From: a virus
Virus record (IMG/VR): IMGVR_UViG_3300044641_006043
Span: 1 to 26,965 of that record
DNA: 26,965 bases
Direction: 5' to 3' (one strand)
The position numbers and the translations under genes were made by a program. This document shows positions 1-5,580 of the stretch, piece by piece (position 1 is the stretch's first letter; the number at the start of each line of letters is the position of its first letter). The notes under the pieces were generated by a model, which was not told the origin of the DNA, ran no database searches, and saw only the letters and a program-made list of their open reading frames with translations.

Positions 1-42
1 CTGGACTACAGCTCTTACTTCGACAAGCTGCTAGCCCGTTGA
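1..42 (+). CDS. 3' end of an upstream gene (partial)
   Basis: The first frame is open from base 1 to a TGA at 40-42 and encodes the C-terminal tail LDYSSYFDKLLAR. Only 13 codons are visible, so neither family nor function can be assigned. The codons are ordinary for this phage, and a short gap with a -10-like motif separates it from the next gene on the same strand. It could be a chance open frame, but its clean stop just before an intergenic region favours a real gene end. Confidence 0.5.
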   Translation: MDYSSYFDKLLAR

Positions 43-46
43 CACC

Positions 47-57
47 TGGTATAGAAT
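47..57 (+). promoter_or_regulatory. extended -10-like element upstream of the nuclease gene
   Basis: TGGTATAGAAT carries the TGn extension followed by TATAGA and lies 23 bases before the start codon at 80. The TTGACA at 39-44 is only 5 bases upstream of it, far too close to act as its -35 box. If this is a promoter it is of the extended -10 kind. The purine-rich AAGGGGAAG at 60-68 may be a distant ribosome binding site. Confidence 0.3.
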
Positions 58-79
58 CCAAAGGGGAAGAACTATTCAA

Positions 80-922
80 ATGCCTTCAAATACGCAAGAC
101 ACACTGGCATCACTGCGTAAATGGAGACTGGAACAAGACAACAGTGGCCCATTCAGGGTCTACAGGGACATTAACGGCAATATCTACCATAGTGTTACAC
201 ACATCCTGAAGGAAACAAGCGATAAAACCGGACTGGAACGCTGGGAAGCCCGCCTGGGACCCGTAGAGGCAAGCTGCCAACGGGACATAGCAGCCACCCG
301 AGGCAATATGGCCCATTCACAGGCCGAGTATCTCCTAAAGACCGCCATGCAGCTGGCACGTTCCACTGCAAACAAGCGCAACTCCATTCGCTGGGACGAA
401 CAGGGCTTGGCGCGTATCCCAGGCCCCATCACCCAGTGGGCATTGAAAAGGGTCCGCCCCAATGTCCCCAGGGTTGGCTGGAGCGCATCAGGCTATGCCC
501 GCGGCCTATCCGACTGGATCACCGAGAACGTTACCGAGATTTTCGCCAGTGAATTCAGCGTGCACCACCCAGCCGGCTTCGCTGGGACGGCTGATGCCCT
601 AATCGGCCTCAAGAACAACGAACTGGTGATCGCAGACTGGAAAACAAGCGTGGGACGTAAAACTAAAACCGACGAACACAACCAGGAACGTCTACCACCT
701 CGACATTCCTACATCGATCAGTGTGGGGCTTATTCATTGGGCTTAAAGCACCTCACGGGCTTAAAACCGACTGGAGCAGCCATCATCTTGGCGCGTCGTT
801 GCGGTGAGCCCAACGTTCACTACATGTCGGCCGCCGAAATTAAAGAGGCTGAAGACTCATTCATGGCTCGTGTGGAGCTGTATTTCGACAATCTCGCGCA
901 AACCATTCAAGTCTCAGGCTGA
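80..922 (+). CDS. PD-(D/E)XK superfamily nuclease (RecB/Cas4-like exonuclease)
   Basis: This 280-residue protein is probably a metal-dependent DNA exonuclease used in phage DNA replication or recombination. Visible motifs match the RecB-like branch of the PD-(D/E)XK fold: a helical part with RGNMAHS (His79), an acidic position near Glu158, GFAGTADAL with Asp172, LVIADWKTS with Asp186 and Lys188 as the D-x-K core, and YIDQCGAYSLGL with Gln214 and Tyr218, the typical downstream QxxxY motif. HSVTHIL near residue 37 resembles the conserved N-terminal motif of phage exonucleases in this group. Length fits a stand-alone phage nuclease. The first ATG is taken. It is followed by a homing endonuclease gene and may be the last gene of an early replication module. 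The nuclease fold is well supported; substrate polarity is unknown. Confidence 0.82.
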   Translation: MPSNTQDTLASLRKWRLEQDNSGPFRVYRDINGNIYHSVTHILKETSDKTGLERWEARLGPVEASCQRDIAATRGNMAHSQAEYLLKTAMQLARSTANKRNSIRWDEQGLARIPGPITQWALKRVRPNVPRVGWSASGYARGLSDWITENVTEIFASEFSVHHPAGFAGTADALIGLKNNELVIADWKTSVGRKTKTDEHNQERLPPRHSYIDQCGAYSLGLKHLTGLKPTGAAIILARRCGEPNVHYMSAAEIKEAEDSFMARVELYFDNLAQTIQVSG

Positions 923-929
923 TACTCAC

Positions 930-938
930 TGGTACAAT
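930..938 (+). promoter_or_regulatory. extended -10-like element upstream of the HNH gene
   Basis: TGGTACAAT lies just after the nuclease stop and 60 bases before the HNH start. It has the same TGnTACAnT form as elements at 2021-2029 (minus), 3373-3381 and 12908-12916. No convincing -35 box is visible. The call rests on the recurring motif and intergenic position. Confidence 0.35.
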
Positions 939-943
939 GGTTG

Positions 944-971
944 CCTGAGCGTGGTTCGTACCCACCTCAGG
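944..971 (+). promoter_or_regulatory. hairpin in the leader of the HNH gene
   Basis: CCTGAG-c-GTGG pairs with CCAC-CTCAGG around the 7-base loop TTCGTAC, giving ten base pairs with one bulged C. GGTTG (939-943) and CAACC (977-981) could extend the structure. No T-tract follows, so it is not a standard terminator. It would sit in the 5' untranslated region of the HNH gene if transcription starts at the motif at 930-938. It may limit translation or protect the message. Confidence 0.4.
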
Positions 972-997
972 CTGGACAACCTACCTAACAGGCCGTC

Positions 998-1471
998 ATG
1001 TCACAGTCTACATACCCTGCTGTCGAGCTTCTCTGGGAGAAGTACAGCTACAACCCATTCACTGGAACGCTACACAAGCGCAAAAGCGGCATTCAAGTGA
1101 AGGGTTTTACAACCTCAAACAAGCGTGGCTGGTGCATTCATCTCACCTGGCACGGTAAGCGGATTCAGACAAGCTACGGCCGTGCTGTCTACGCCTGGTG
1201 CACTGGTGCGTGGCCCGTTAATCAAATCGACCACATCAACCGCCAGCCCCGTGACAATCGCATCAGTAACTTGCGCGATGTAACCAACCGCGAGAATTGC
1301 CAGAACCGCGGCAACTTTGGGCATTGGCTGGAGCGTGAGCAGTGCTGGCAAGCCCGAATCAGGATCGACGGTAAGCTGAAATACTTAGGCCGCCACAAGA
1401 CACGAAAAGAGGCTCAGCAAGCCTACAGAGAAGCTTGCAGAGCCCATGGGTTGCCTGTTCTTCAGGATTAG
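998..1471 (+). CDS. HNH homing endonuclease with AP2-like DNA-binding domain
   Basis: The 157-residue protein has the layout of free-standing phage HNH endonucleases. Residues ~60-104 hold the HNH core, with IDHIN (Asp78, His79, Asn81), DNRISNLRDVT (Asn87, Asn91) and ENCQNR (Asn100). Residues ~108-148 form an AP2/ERF-like three-strand-plus-helix domain (CWQARIRIDGKLKYLG followed by EAQQAY). Such proteins cut unoccupied sites in related phages and spread their own gene. The N-terminal region is basic and probably also binds DNA. The usual first His of the core (HRLV type) reads GRAVYAW here. The gene stands alone between two terminator-like structures, as expected for an intergenic selfish gene rather than an intron-borne one. 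ATG at 998 is the first start after the leader hairpin. Confidence 0.85.
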   Translation: MSQSTYPAVELLWEKYSYNPFTGTLHKRKSGIQVKGFTTSNKRGWCIHLTWHGKRIQTSYGRAVYAWCTGAWPVNQIDHINRQPRDNRISNLRDVTNRENCQNRGNFGHWLEREQCWQARIRIDGKLKYLGRHKTRKEAQQAYREACRAHGLPVLQD

Positions 1472-1522
1472 TACATAGCAGAAGACAAAGCACCGAGCAC
1501 ACTGGAACCGTGAACGTTTCCG

Positions 1523-1547
1523 AGGGGAGCTGGGGGTTGGCTCCCCT
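1523..1547. terminator. shared bidirectional hairpin between convergent genes
   Basis: AGGGGAGC and GCTCCCCT form an 8-bp stem around the loop TGGGGGTTG. It lies 52 bases after the HNH stop on the plus strand and 2 bases after the stop of the convergent minus-strand gene. On the plus strand it is followed by a weak T-rich run (TCTTACTT); on the minus strand no U-tract follows. It probably stops both converging transcripts, at least partly. Confidence 0.5.
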
Positions 1548-1549
1548 TC

Positions 1550-1990
1550 TTACTTGGAGCGCACACGCGATGGTCGAGCTTTGCCTGCGTCCTTACGGGT
1601 TGCGCGGCGCTTTTGGTTCTCCACAGGATCAGCGGCTTGATCTTGTGGAATCTGTGGAGAACCGGCTTCGGCCAGAACCTGCTCAACAGTGAGAGTCTGC
1701 TGGCTTACTTTGGCGCGGCTGAGCACTTCCTCGAATGCTGCAGCCTGGCGCAGCTGCTCCTGGCGCTTGTGGAGGTTCGGCAGGGTTTCCAGGTTCCAGC
1801 GACTGGAGCCGATGTTTGAAGCCTCGCCGCGGTTCTCGCTCAGCCAAACCAGGATGCTGTCATCACAGGGATGGTTCTGGGCCAACCAGAGTTTGTCGCC
1901 CCATTCGATCTTGAGGCGCCTGGCAGCCTCGCGGATTTGCTCGCGAGATTCCTTGCGCTGGCGCTGTGTGACCCATTCGCCGTTTGCCAT
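1550..1990 (-). CDS. unknown 146 aa protein, the only minus-strand gene
   Basis: I do not recognise the family. The protein is charged and mostly helical: a basic N-terminal helix (QRQRKESREQIREAARRL), a WGDKLWLAQNHP segment, a middle helix rich in Gln, Ala and Glu, and a very basic tail (KRRATRKDAGKARPSRVRSK). The tail suggests nucleic acid binding. The gene is believable because it has an upstream TGCTACACT element, a GGGA ribosome-binding-like run just before the ATG, and a hairpin right behind the stop. It runs against every other gene in the window. Lone reverse genes next to late modules are often regulators, but nothing here proves that. The overlapping plus-strand frames are its shadows. 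Confidence 0.7.
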   Translation of the reverse strand: MANGEWVTQRQRKESREQIREAARRLKIEWGDKLWLAQNHPCDDSILVWLSENRGEASNIGSSRWNLETLPNLHKRQEQLRQAAAFEEVLSRAKVSQQTLTVEQVLAEAGSPQIPQDQAADPVENQKRRATRKDAGKARPSRVRSK

Positions 1991-2020
1991 GGTTCCCTAT
2001 AGGTGAGGGTTTACTGTGCA

Positions 2021-2029
2021 AGTGTAGCA
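2021..2029 (-). promoter_or_regulatory. extended -10-like element for the minus-strand gene
   Basis: Read on the minus strand this is TGCTACACT, with TACACT as the -10 hexamer, 31 bases upstream of the ATG at 1990. It matches the plus-strand elements at 930, 3373 and 12908. Occurrence in the correct orientation in front of the only reverse gene is good support for the motif being a real promoter part. Confidence 0.45.
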
Positions 2030-2133
2030 TACCAGGCAAGGCCGCTAGACCACATTGCAGAGTGTAACAAGAACAGGAGACGCAGCCTGGCCAGCTGGTA
2101 CGCTTACCGCAAGCCCAACACAGGCAACCCCGC

Positions 2134-2481
2134 ATGATCATCACCCCCGCAACCCGCAACGGCTGGAACTTCGCCGCCGATGCTGAGCTATCCGTTCTGG
2201 ATATCCGCGAACTTGAGGCCAACACCGGCTATTGCTGGACCGTTGAGACTCGCTACGCCGGACCTACCGACACCAAGGGCTCCCGTGTGCTGGTTTCGTT
2301 CGTAGGCAGCCGTAAGGGCAGCAAGACCTACAGCTGGGACCACGAGCTAACCACCGGCCAGAATCACCTGGCGGCTGCCGTTGCTTGGATGCAACAGCTG
2401 AGCAGTCTGAATGGTGCGCCGTCCTACAGCCTGGTGAGCAAGGCCAGCACCGCCAAGGGCTACGTGTTCACGTTCTGCTAG
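2134..2481 (+). CDS. unknown 115 aa protein
   Basis: No family is recognised. The protein has a compact alpha/beta look: RNGWNFAADAELSVLDIRELEANTGYCW, then a strand-rich part (SRVLVSFVGSRKGSKTYSWDHE), an amphipathic helix (GQNHLAAAVAWMQQL) and a C-terminal strand ending in VFTFC. There is no signal peptide or membrane helix. Codon use is strongly C-ended, as in the capsid and tail tube genes, which hints at good expression. It is transcribed away from the minus-strand gene across a 143-base divergent gap and is followed by its own terminator, so it is probably a single-gene unit. No clear ribosome binding site precedes the ATG. Confidence 0.7.
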   Translation: MIITPATRNGWNFAADAELSVLDIRELEANTGYCWTVETRYAGPTDTKGSRVLVSFVGSRKGSKTYSWDHELTTGQNHLAAAVAWMQQLSSLNGAPSYSLVSKASTAKGYVFTFC

Positions 2482-2495
2482 GTGGTACACCCACC
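2481..2495 (+). promoter_or_regulatory. small hairpin before the terminator
   Basis: GGTGG and CCACC form a 5-bp stem around TACAC, overlapping the last base of the 2134-2481 stop codon. It sits 8 bases before the strong terminator and may protect the transcript end. A chance structure cannot be excluded. Confidence 0.2.
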
Positions 2496-2503
2496 GATCA
2501 ACG

Positions 2504-2529
2504 GCCCGGCCCAAGCGGTCGGGCTTTTT
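2504..2529 (+). terminator. rho-independent terminator
   Basis: GCCCGGCC and GGTCGGGC form an 8-bp stem (one G-U pair) around CAAGC, followed directly by TTTTT. It ends the transcript of the 115 aa gene. Its T-tract overlaps the ATG at 2528, so that ATG is unlikely to start the next protein. Confidence 0.85.
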
Positions 2530-2564
2530 GCTGTGCGGCCTGCGGCCGCTTGCAAACGTGAGAG

Positions 2565-2575
2565 CGTATCATACG
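2565..2575 (+). promoter_or_regulatory. palindrome over a -10-like hexamer
   Basis: CGTAT-C-ATACG is a perfect 11-base inverted repeat that contains TATCAT (2567-2572), a good match to a bacterial -10 box. It lies 13-25 bases before the candidate GTG starts at 2588 and 2600 of the next gene. A bound regulator here would block the polymerase. Confidence 0.35.
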
Positions 2576-2599
2576 GCTAGCGAGTTTGTGACTCTAACC

Positions 2600-3055
2600 G
2601 TGCTGGAATCCGAAGGCCAGGAAGTACAGAAGCCTACAACCGTGGCCAACGATGAAAATAAGCGCTGGCGCGGTGGACGCAGCACACAGGCCCGTATGGA
2701 TGAGCGGGTGAACTATGCCTACTCGTTGCTGCTGGAGGGCAACACTAGACGCGCTAATGCTGAACTTGTTGCTTCTCGCTTCAATATCTCTATTCGTACT
2801 GCGCACGATGACATCGCAAAAGCGATGAAGCTTTTAAGAGAAGAAAGACTGGAAGATCGCACTGAAATGTTGAACATTATTACTGCTTCACGGTTAGCTG
2901 TACTTAAGAAGGCAATTCGTAAAGGTAACTATCAAGTAGCGTGTCACCTTTTAGATAGCCTTGGTAGGGCTGCTGGAGAGCTAACGCAGGAAGTGGCGAG
3001 CCAAGCTGCGCCACGCCTGGAAATTGTGGTGGAAGACAAGCGGGCCGACGCCTAG
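2600..3055 (+). CDS. terS: HTH protein, probable terminase small subunit
   Basis: The open frame reaches back to an ATG at 2528, but that ATG lies in the previous terminator. I place the start at GTG 2600 (GTG 2588 or ATG 2696 are alternatives). The N-terminal part is polar and disordered. From MDERVNYAYSLLLEG onward it is helical, with a helix-turn-helix-like stretch (ELVASRFNISIRTAHDDI followed by AKAMKLL), a second helical unit (ASRLAVLKKAIRKGNYQVA) and a C-terminal ELTQE...LEIVVED tail. This order of a DNA-binding head and a helical oligomerisation part, plus a position shortly before terL, fits a small terminase subunit that recognises the packaging site. A transcription regulator is the alternative. 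Codon use turns AT-rich in the second half. Confidence 0.6.
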   Translation: MLESEGQEVQKPTTVANDENKRWRGGRSTQARMDERVNYAYSLLLEGNTRRANAELVASRFNISIRTAHDDIAKAMKLLREERLEDRTEMLNIITASRLAVLKKAIRKGNYQVACHLLDSLGRAAGELTQEVASQAAPRLEIVVEDKRADA

Positions 3056-3064
3056 CCTGCGACA

Positions 3065-3120
3065 GTAGACGGCTGAGCAACTGGCGCAATCCGCCTCGCC
3101 TTGGCCGTCTCCTTCTGTAT
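3065..3120 (+). terminator. possible weak terminator after the HTH gene
   Basis: AGACGGC (3068-3074) pairs with GCCGTCT around a long loop of about 30 bases, followed by CCTTCTGTATTGTT. The stem is good, but the loop is large and the T-run broken, so termination would be partial at best. The last bases run into the palindrome at 3121-3134. Confidence 0.3.
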
Positions 3121-3134
3121 TGTTACAGGGTAAC
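3121..3134 (+). promoter_or_regulatory. 5-3-5 palindrome on a -10-like element
   Basis: TGTTACAGGGTAAC holds the inverted repeat GTTAC-AGG-GTAAC (3122-3134) and overlaps TGTTACAGG, which has the TGnTACA form of the recurring motif. It lies 18 bases before the ATG at 3152. The arrangement matches GTGAC-AGA-GTCAC at 3380-3392. Confidence 0.4.
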
Positions 3135-3151
3135 GGACACCAACCGCCACC

Positions 3152-3319
3152 ATGAACAACCGCAAGTTCTCTGCCTCCAACCTCGGCTACAGCTGCGCAA
3201 TGCTGTTTACCGTTGCAGGCATCATCTCGATGGGCCTCGACAACGCAACCCGGCTGGAGCGATGCGAGGCTAGCGGCCGCCCGGCTGCTGAGTGCAGGCT
3301 TGTTGTGCTCGGTCGATAA
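3152..3319 (+). CDS. 55 aa single-pass membrane micro-protein
   Basis: ATG at 3152 opens a 55-codon frame ending with TAA at 3317-3319. The N-terminus is basic (MNNRKFSASN), followed by a hydrophobic stretch of about 18 residues (CAMLFTVAGIISMGL) and a polar tail with two cysteines (RCEASGRPAAEC). This predicts one membrane helix with the Cys-containing tail on one face. I do not recognise the family. Support comes from the fit between two regulatory palindromes, normal codon use and the sense of the hydrophobic pattern. Possible roles are a small inner-membrane effector of host functions or a lysis-control peptide; neither is shown. Confidence 0.55.
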   Translation: MNNRKFSASNLGYSCAMLFTVAGIISMGLDNATRLERCEASGRPAAECRLVVLGR

Positions 3320-3329
3320 GCTTTGCTGA

Positions 3330-3346
3330 TGTTACACAGTGTGACA
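3330..3346 (+). promoter_or_regulatory. 8-1-8 inverted repeat, operator-like
   Basis: TGTTACAC-A-GTGTGACA is an inverted repeat with one mismatch. Its left arm again contains TGTTACA, the -10-like form. It follows the 55 aa gene by 10 bases and precedes the promoter-like site of the 50 aa gene by 26 bases. A dimeric DNA-binding protein would fit such a site. Confidence 0.4.
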
Positions 3347-3372
3347 GCATCACCCACCACGTGCTGCTAGTG

Positions 3373-3392
3373 TGCTACAGTGACAGAGTCAC
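3373..3392 (+). promoter_or_regulatory. extended -10 element fused to a palindrome
   Basis: TGCTACAGT (3373-3381) is an extended -10-like box. The palindrome GTGAC-AGA-GTCAC (3380-3392) begins on its last two bases and would cover the transcription start. The ATG of the 50 aa gene follows at 3408. This is the classic geometry of a repressed promoter. Confidence 0.45.
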
Positions 3393-3407
3393 AAGGCACA
3401 CCACGCC

Positions 3408-3560
3408 ATGAACATTACCGACCGCAGCTCCAAGGCCGAGATCGTCTCCGCCGCGCTGGAGCTGACCGACCACCAGGCCGCCACCATCGAGCGGCTCCAC
3501 CAGCAACAGCGGATCCTCTGGGCCGCAGTCGCAGCGCTCACCGCGTGGGCACTACTCTAG
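3408..3560 (+). CDS. 50 aa small protein with C-terminal membrane helix
   Basis: ATG at 3408 starts a 50-codon frame ending in TAG at 3558-3560. The first 36 residues are polar and helical (MNITDRSSKAEIVSAALEL followed by TDHQAATIERLHQQQ). The last 14 or so are hydrophobic (ILWAAVAALTAWALL), giving a tail-anchored layout. The family is not recognised. A promoter-operator-like site lies 16 bases upstream and a strong terminator begins 9 bases downstream, so it looks like a self-contained transcription unit. That framing is the best evidence that it is real. A longer frame starting at 3380 in another phase is its shadow. Confidence 0.6.
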   Translation: MNITDRSSKAEIVSAALELTDHQAATIERLHQQQRILWAAVAALTAWALL

Positions 3561-3569
3561 CACACCACA

Positions 3570-3596
3570 AGCCGGGGGGTAGTCTCCGGCTTTTTT
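3570..3596 (+). terminator. rho-independent terminator
   Basis: AGCCGGGG and CTCCGGCT form an 8-bp stem with one G-U pair around GGTAGT, followed by TTTTTTA and more T-rich sequence. It closes the 50 aa gene unit. Confidence 0.85.
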
Positions 3597-3625
3597 ATTT
3601 TTCTTGTGCGGCTTAGGGAACCTAC

Positions 3626-3634
3626 TGATATAAC
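3626..3634 (+). promoter_or_regulatory. extended -10 promoter element
   Basis: TGATATAAC has a TGn extension and a near-consensus TATAAC hexamer. It is the best -10 box in the window. It lies 49 bases upstream of the Cys-repeat peptide and may also feed the terminase gene. A second similar box, TAACCT at 3655-3660, follows after TGTGC. Confidence 0.45.
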
Positions 3635-3682
3635 CTCAATTCTTTCTACTGTGCTAACCTACCCCTTACACTCACACACGAC

Positions 3683-3895
3683 ATGCTGACCGTCGCTTTT
3701 CTGCTGGCGCAACTACCGCCCATCCAAAAAATCGGCACCACCTGCCCTCTCAACTACTACACAAGCGCGGGTTACTGCGTGTACAACTCCAACGGACTGG
3801 CCCCCCGCCGCGAATCCATCCCCCGCACCTCAACCACCTGCCCCCTGGGCACCTACACCAACGGCAACTACTGCAGCTGTCGCCCCACCTACTGA
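3683..3895 (+). CDS. small secreted-looking Cys-repeat protein
   Basis: The 70-residue product begins with a short hydrophobic stretch (MLTVAFLLAQLPP) that resembles a minimal signal or anchor. Two repeats follow: GTTCPLNYYTSAGYCVYN (about residues 22-39) and STTCPLGTYTNGNYCSC (about 50-66). Each has the form TTCPL-x-x-Y-T-x-x-x-YC. Paired cysteines in repeats suggest disulfides, hence a place in the periplasm or on the virion. Small proteins with CP..Y..G.YC repeats are, as I recall, known from picocyanobacterial genomes, so this may be host-derived or host-like. Its job in the phage is unknown. It sits alone between a terminator and terL. Confidence 0.6.
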   Translation: MLTVAFLLAQLPPIQKIGTTCPLNYYTSAGYCVYNSNGLAPRRESIPRTSTTCPLGTYTNGNYCSCRPTY

Positions 3896-3950
3896 CGGGG
3901 GCAGGGTCGAAATTCCTGTAATACCCTAGAAGGTACCCGTCTACTACAAA

Positions 3951-5201
3951 ATGCCCGAATCTGCTGGAGCACTGACCCTTCGCCACGCCCAGGGTCAAGT
4001 CTTCAACAGTCGAAAACGCTTCAGAGTGCTGGTAGCTGGCCGTCGATTCGGCAAAAGTTACCTGTCATGTATCGAGTTATTGCGTGGGGCCATCGAGAGG
4101 CCGGGCGAAACCTTCTTTTATGCCGCCCCTACATACCGGATGGCGAAAGACATTGCCTGGAAGGTAATGAAAAAGCTAGTCCCGAAGGCCTGGATCAAAT
4201 CGAAGAACGAGACGGACCTAAAAATCGAGCTGGTGAACGGCTCAACCATCGAATTGAAGGGCACTGAGAACGCAATGGCGCTCCGCGGCCGCAGTTTGGC
4301 GGGCGTGGTGCTGGACGAAGCCGCGTTCATGTCCAGCGAAGTCTGGTTCGAGGTCATCCGCCCGGCCCTCGCCGACAAACAGGGCTGGGCCTTATTCATC
4401 TCCACCCCGGACGGCACAGCTAGCTGGTTCTACGAACTCTGGCAATACGCCGACAGCGGCGATGAGAACTGGAGCCGCTGGCAATTCACGACTATTCAGG
4501 GCGATAACGTCCCGCCAGAGGAAATTGAAGCGGCCCGCGGCCAACTCGACGCCCGCACCTTCCGCCAAGAATTCGAGGCTAGCTTCGAGAATCTCAGCGG
4601 TCTCGTTGCAGTCTCATTCGGTGACGAAAACATCTCAACCGAATCCGCCGACATTTCCGTACTACCCCTCCTACTGGGGGTGGACTTCAACGTGGACCCA
4701 ATGTCGGGCATATGCGCGGTCAAAAAAGACGACACGCTCTACGTATTCGACGAAATCATGATGACTGGTGGCGCGACCACCTGGGATTTCGCAGAAGAGG
4801 TAACGCGCCGTTTCGGCGTGGATCGCCGAGTGATCGCCTGCCCCGACCCCACTGGCGGCGCCCGCAAAACCAGCGGCGTCGGTTTAACAGACCACAACAT
4901 CTTGCGCCGCAGCGGTTTTAGCGTTTCCAGCCCCAAAGCCCCCTGGAAAATCCGCGACAAGATCACCGCCGTCAACACCGCACTCCTCGATGCGACTGGA
5001 ACCCGCCGCACAGTGATCCACCCCCGCTGCAAGGAACTCATCAAGTCCCTCCGCACGCTGACCTACGCCCCTGGAACGGGCCTACCCAACAAAAACCTAG
5101 GCGTGGACCACGCTTTCGACGCCTTCGGCTACCTCTGCCTACAACAATTCAACCTTGCAAATATCGGCACCCTGGGCCAGACCAACTATCGCCTGTACTA
5201 A
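3951..5201 (+). CDS. terL: terminase large subunit
   Basis: This is the DNA-packaging motor ATPase and genome-cutting nuclease, 416 residues, of usual length. The ATPase part shows a Walker A variant AGRRFGKS (29-36), Walker B VVLDEAAF (119-126, Asp122, Glu123) and the coupling motif ISTP (150-153). The RNase H-like nuclease part shows GVDFN (Asp245), VFDE (Asp267) and VDHAFDA (Asp387, Asp390), a full acidic set. It works at the portal vertex with the small subunit. ATG 3951 is preceded by TACTACAAA rather than a ribosome binding site. Small genes separate it from the portal gene. All catalytic residues appear intact. Confidence 0.95.
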   Translation: MPESAGALTLRHAQGQVFNSRKRFRVLVAGRRFGKSYLSCIELLRGAIERPGETFFYAAPTYRMAKDIAWKVMKKLVPKAWIKSKNETDLKIELVNGSTIELKGTENAMALRGRSLAGVVLDEAAFMSSEVWFEVIRPALADKQGWALFISTPDGTASWFYELWQYADSGDENWSRWQFTTIQGDNVPPEEIEAARGQLDARTFRQEFEASFENLSGLVAVSFGDENISTESADISVLPLLLGVDFNVDPMSGICAVKKDDTLYVFDEIMMTGGATTWDFAEEVTRRFGVDRRVIACPDPTGGARKTSGVGLTDHNILRRSGFSVSSPKAPWKIRDKITAVNTALLDATGTRRTVIHPRCKELIKSLRTLTYAPGTGLPNKNLGVDHAFDAFGYLCLQQFNLANIGTLGQTNYRLY

Positions 5202-5205
5202 CTAG

Positions 5206-5214
5206 CCGTAGACT
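5206..5214 (+). promoter_or_regulatory. weak -10-like motif after terL
   Basis: CCGTAGACT followed by GAATTA resembles GCGTAAACT-GAAGTA at 13485 and CGCTACACT-GAAACA at 10064. It lies four bases after the terL stop and 20 bases before the next ATG. On its own it is weak; the shared ...ACTGAA form is the reason to list it. Confidence 0.25.
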
Positions 5215-5234
5215 GAATTATCTGCCATAGGTAC

Positions 5235-5414
5235 ATGGCCAAAAAGCCCACCAAAGCGGAGAAAAAGGTCTCCAAGGTGATGCGCGAATACGGCGCTGGA
5301 ACACTTAAGTCCAGCTCGGGCAAGAAAGTAACCAGCCGCCAGCAAGCAATCGCCATTGCGCTATCAGAAGCTGGCAAGTCCAAGCCCAAAACTACAAAAA
5401 AGGGGAAAAAGTAG
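5235..5414 (+). CDS. DUF6496-like small basic protein
   Basis: A 59-residue Lys-rich protein from ATG 5235 to TAG 5412-5414. The core (KVMREYGAGTLKSSSGKKVT followed by SRQQAIAIALSEAGK) is the pattern I recognise as DUF6496: KVM.E...G.L.S.SGKKV....QAIAIALSEA. The tail KPKTTKKGKK is almost all basic. The family's function is not known; such peptides occur widely in phages and bacteria, often in tandem with other small basic genes. The charge suggests DNA association or a packaged protein. The next gene starts two bases after its stop. Confidence 0.75.
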   Translation: MAKKPTKAEKKVSKVMREYGAGTLKSSSGKKVTSRQQAIAIALSEAGKSKPKTTKKGKK

Positions 5415-5416
5415 TC

Positions 5417-5578
5417 ATGGCCGCCAAGAAAAAAGGCTTGTACGCCAATATCGATGCCAAGCGCAAGCGCATTGAAGCTGGATCCGGCGAAAAGATGCGC
5501 AAACCAGGCAGCAAGGGTGCCCCAACCGCGGCAGACTTCAAGAAAGCGGCTAAGACCGCCAAAAAACCGAGGAAGTAA
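5417..5578 (+). CDS. conserved small basic phage protein
   Basis: A 53-residue protein from ATG 5417 to TAA 5576-5578, with AGGGG (5401-5405) upstream as ribosome binding site. It carries the pattern GLYANIDAKRKRIEAGSGEK followed by MRKPGSKGAPT and an alanine/lysine tail (KKAAKTAKKPRK). I recognise this as a peptide family common in tailed phages of marine and freshwater bacteria, often near terminase or structural genes. Its function has not been established as far as I know. With the preceding gene it forms a pair of very basic peptides, which may bind DNA or RNA. Confidence 0.7.
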   Translation: MAAKKKGLYANIDAKRKRIEAGSGEKMRKPGSKGAPTAADFKKAAKTAKKPRK

Positions 5579-5580
5579 CC

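Noticed and set aside
39-55. TTGACA plus TATAGA as a classic promoter
   Set aside because: Spacing is 5 bases instead of about 17, so the pair cannot be a normal -35/-10 promoter; only the extended -10 reading was kept.
2535-2549. GCGGCC repeats and a GCGGCCGC site after the terminator
   Set aside because: GCGGCCGC also turns up at 3276; with the GC content of the window it is not remarkable and no function is suggested.
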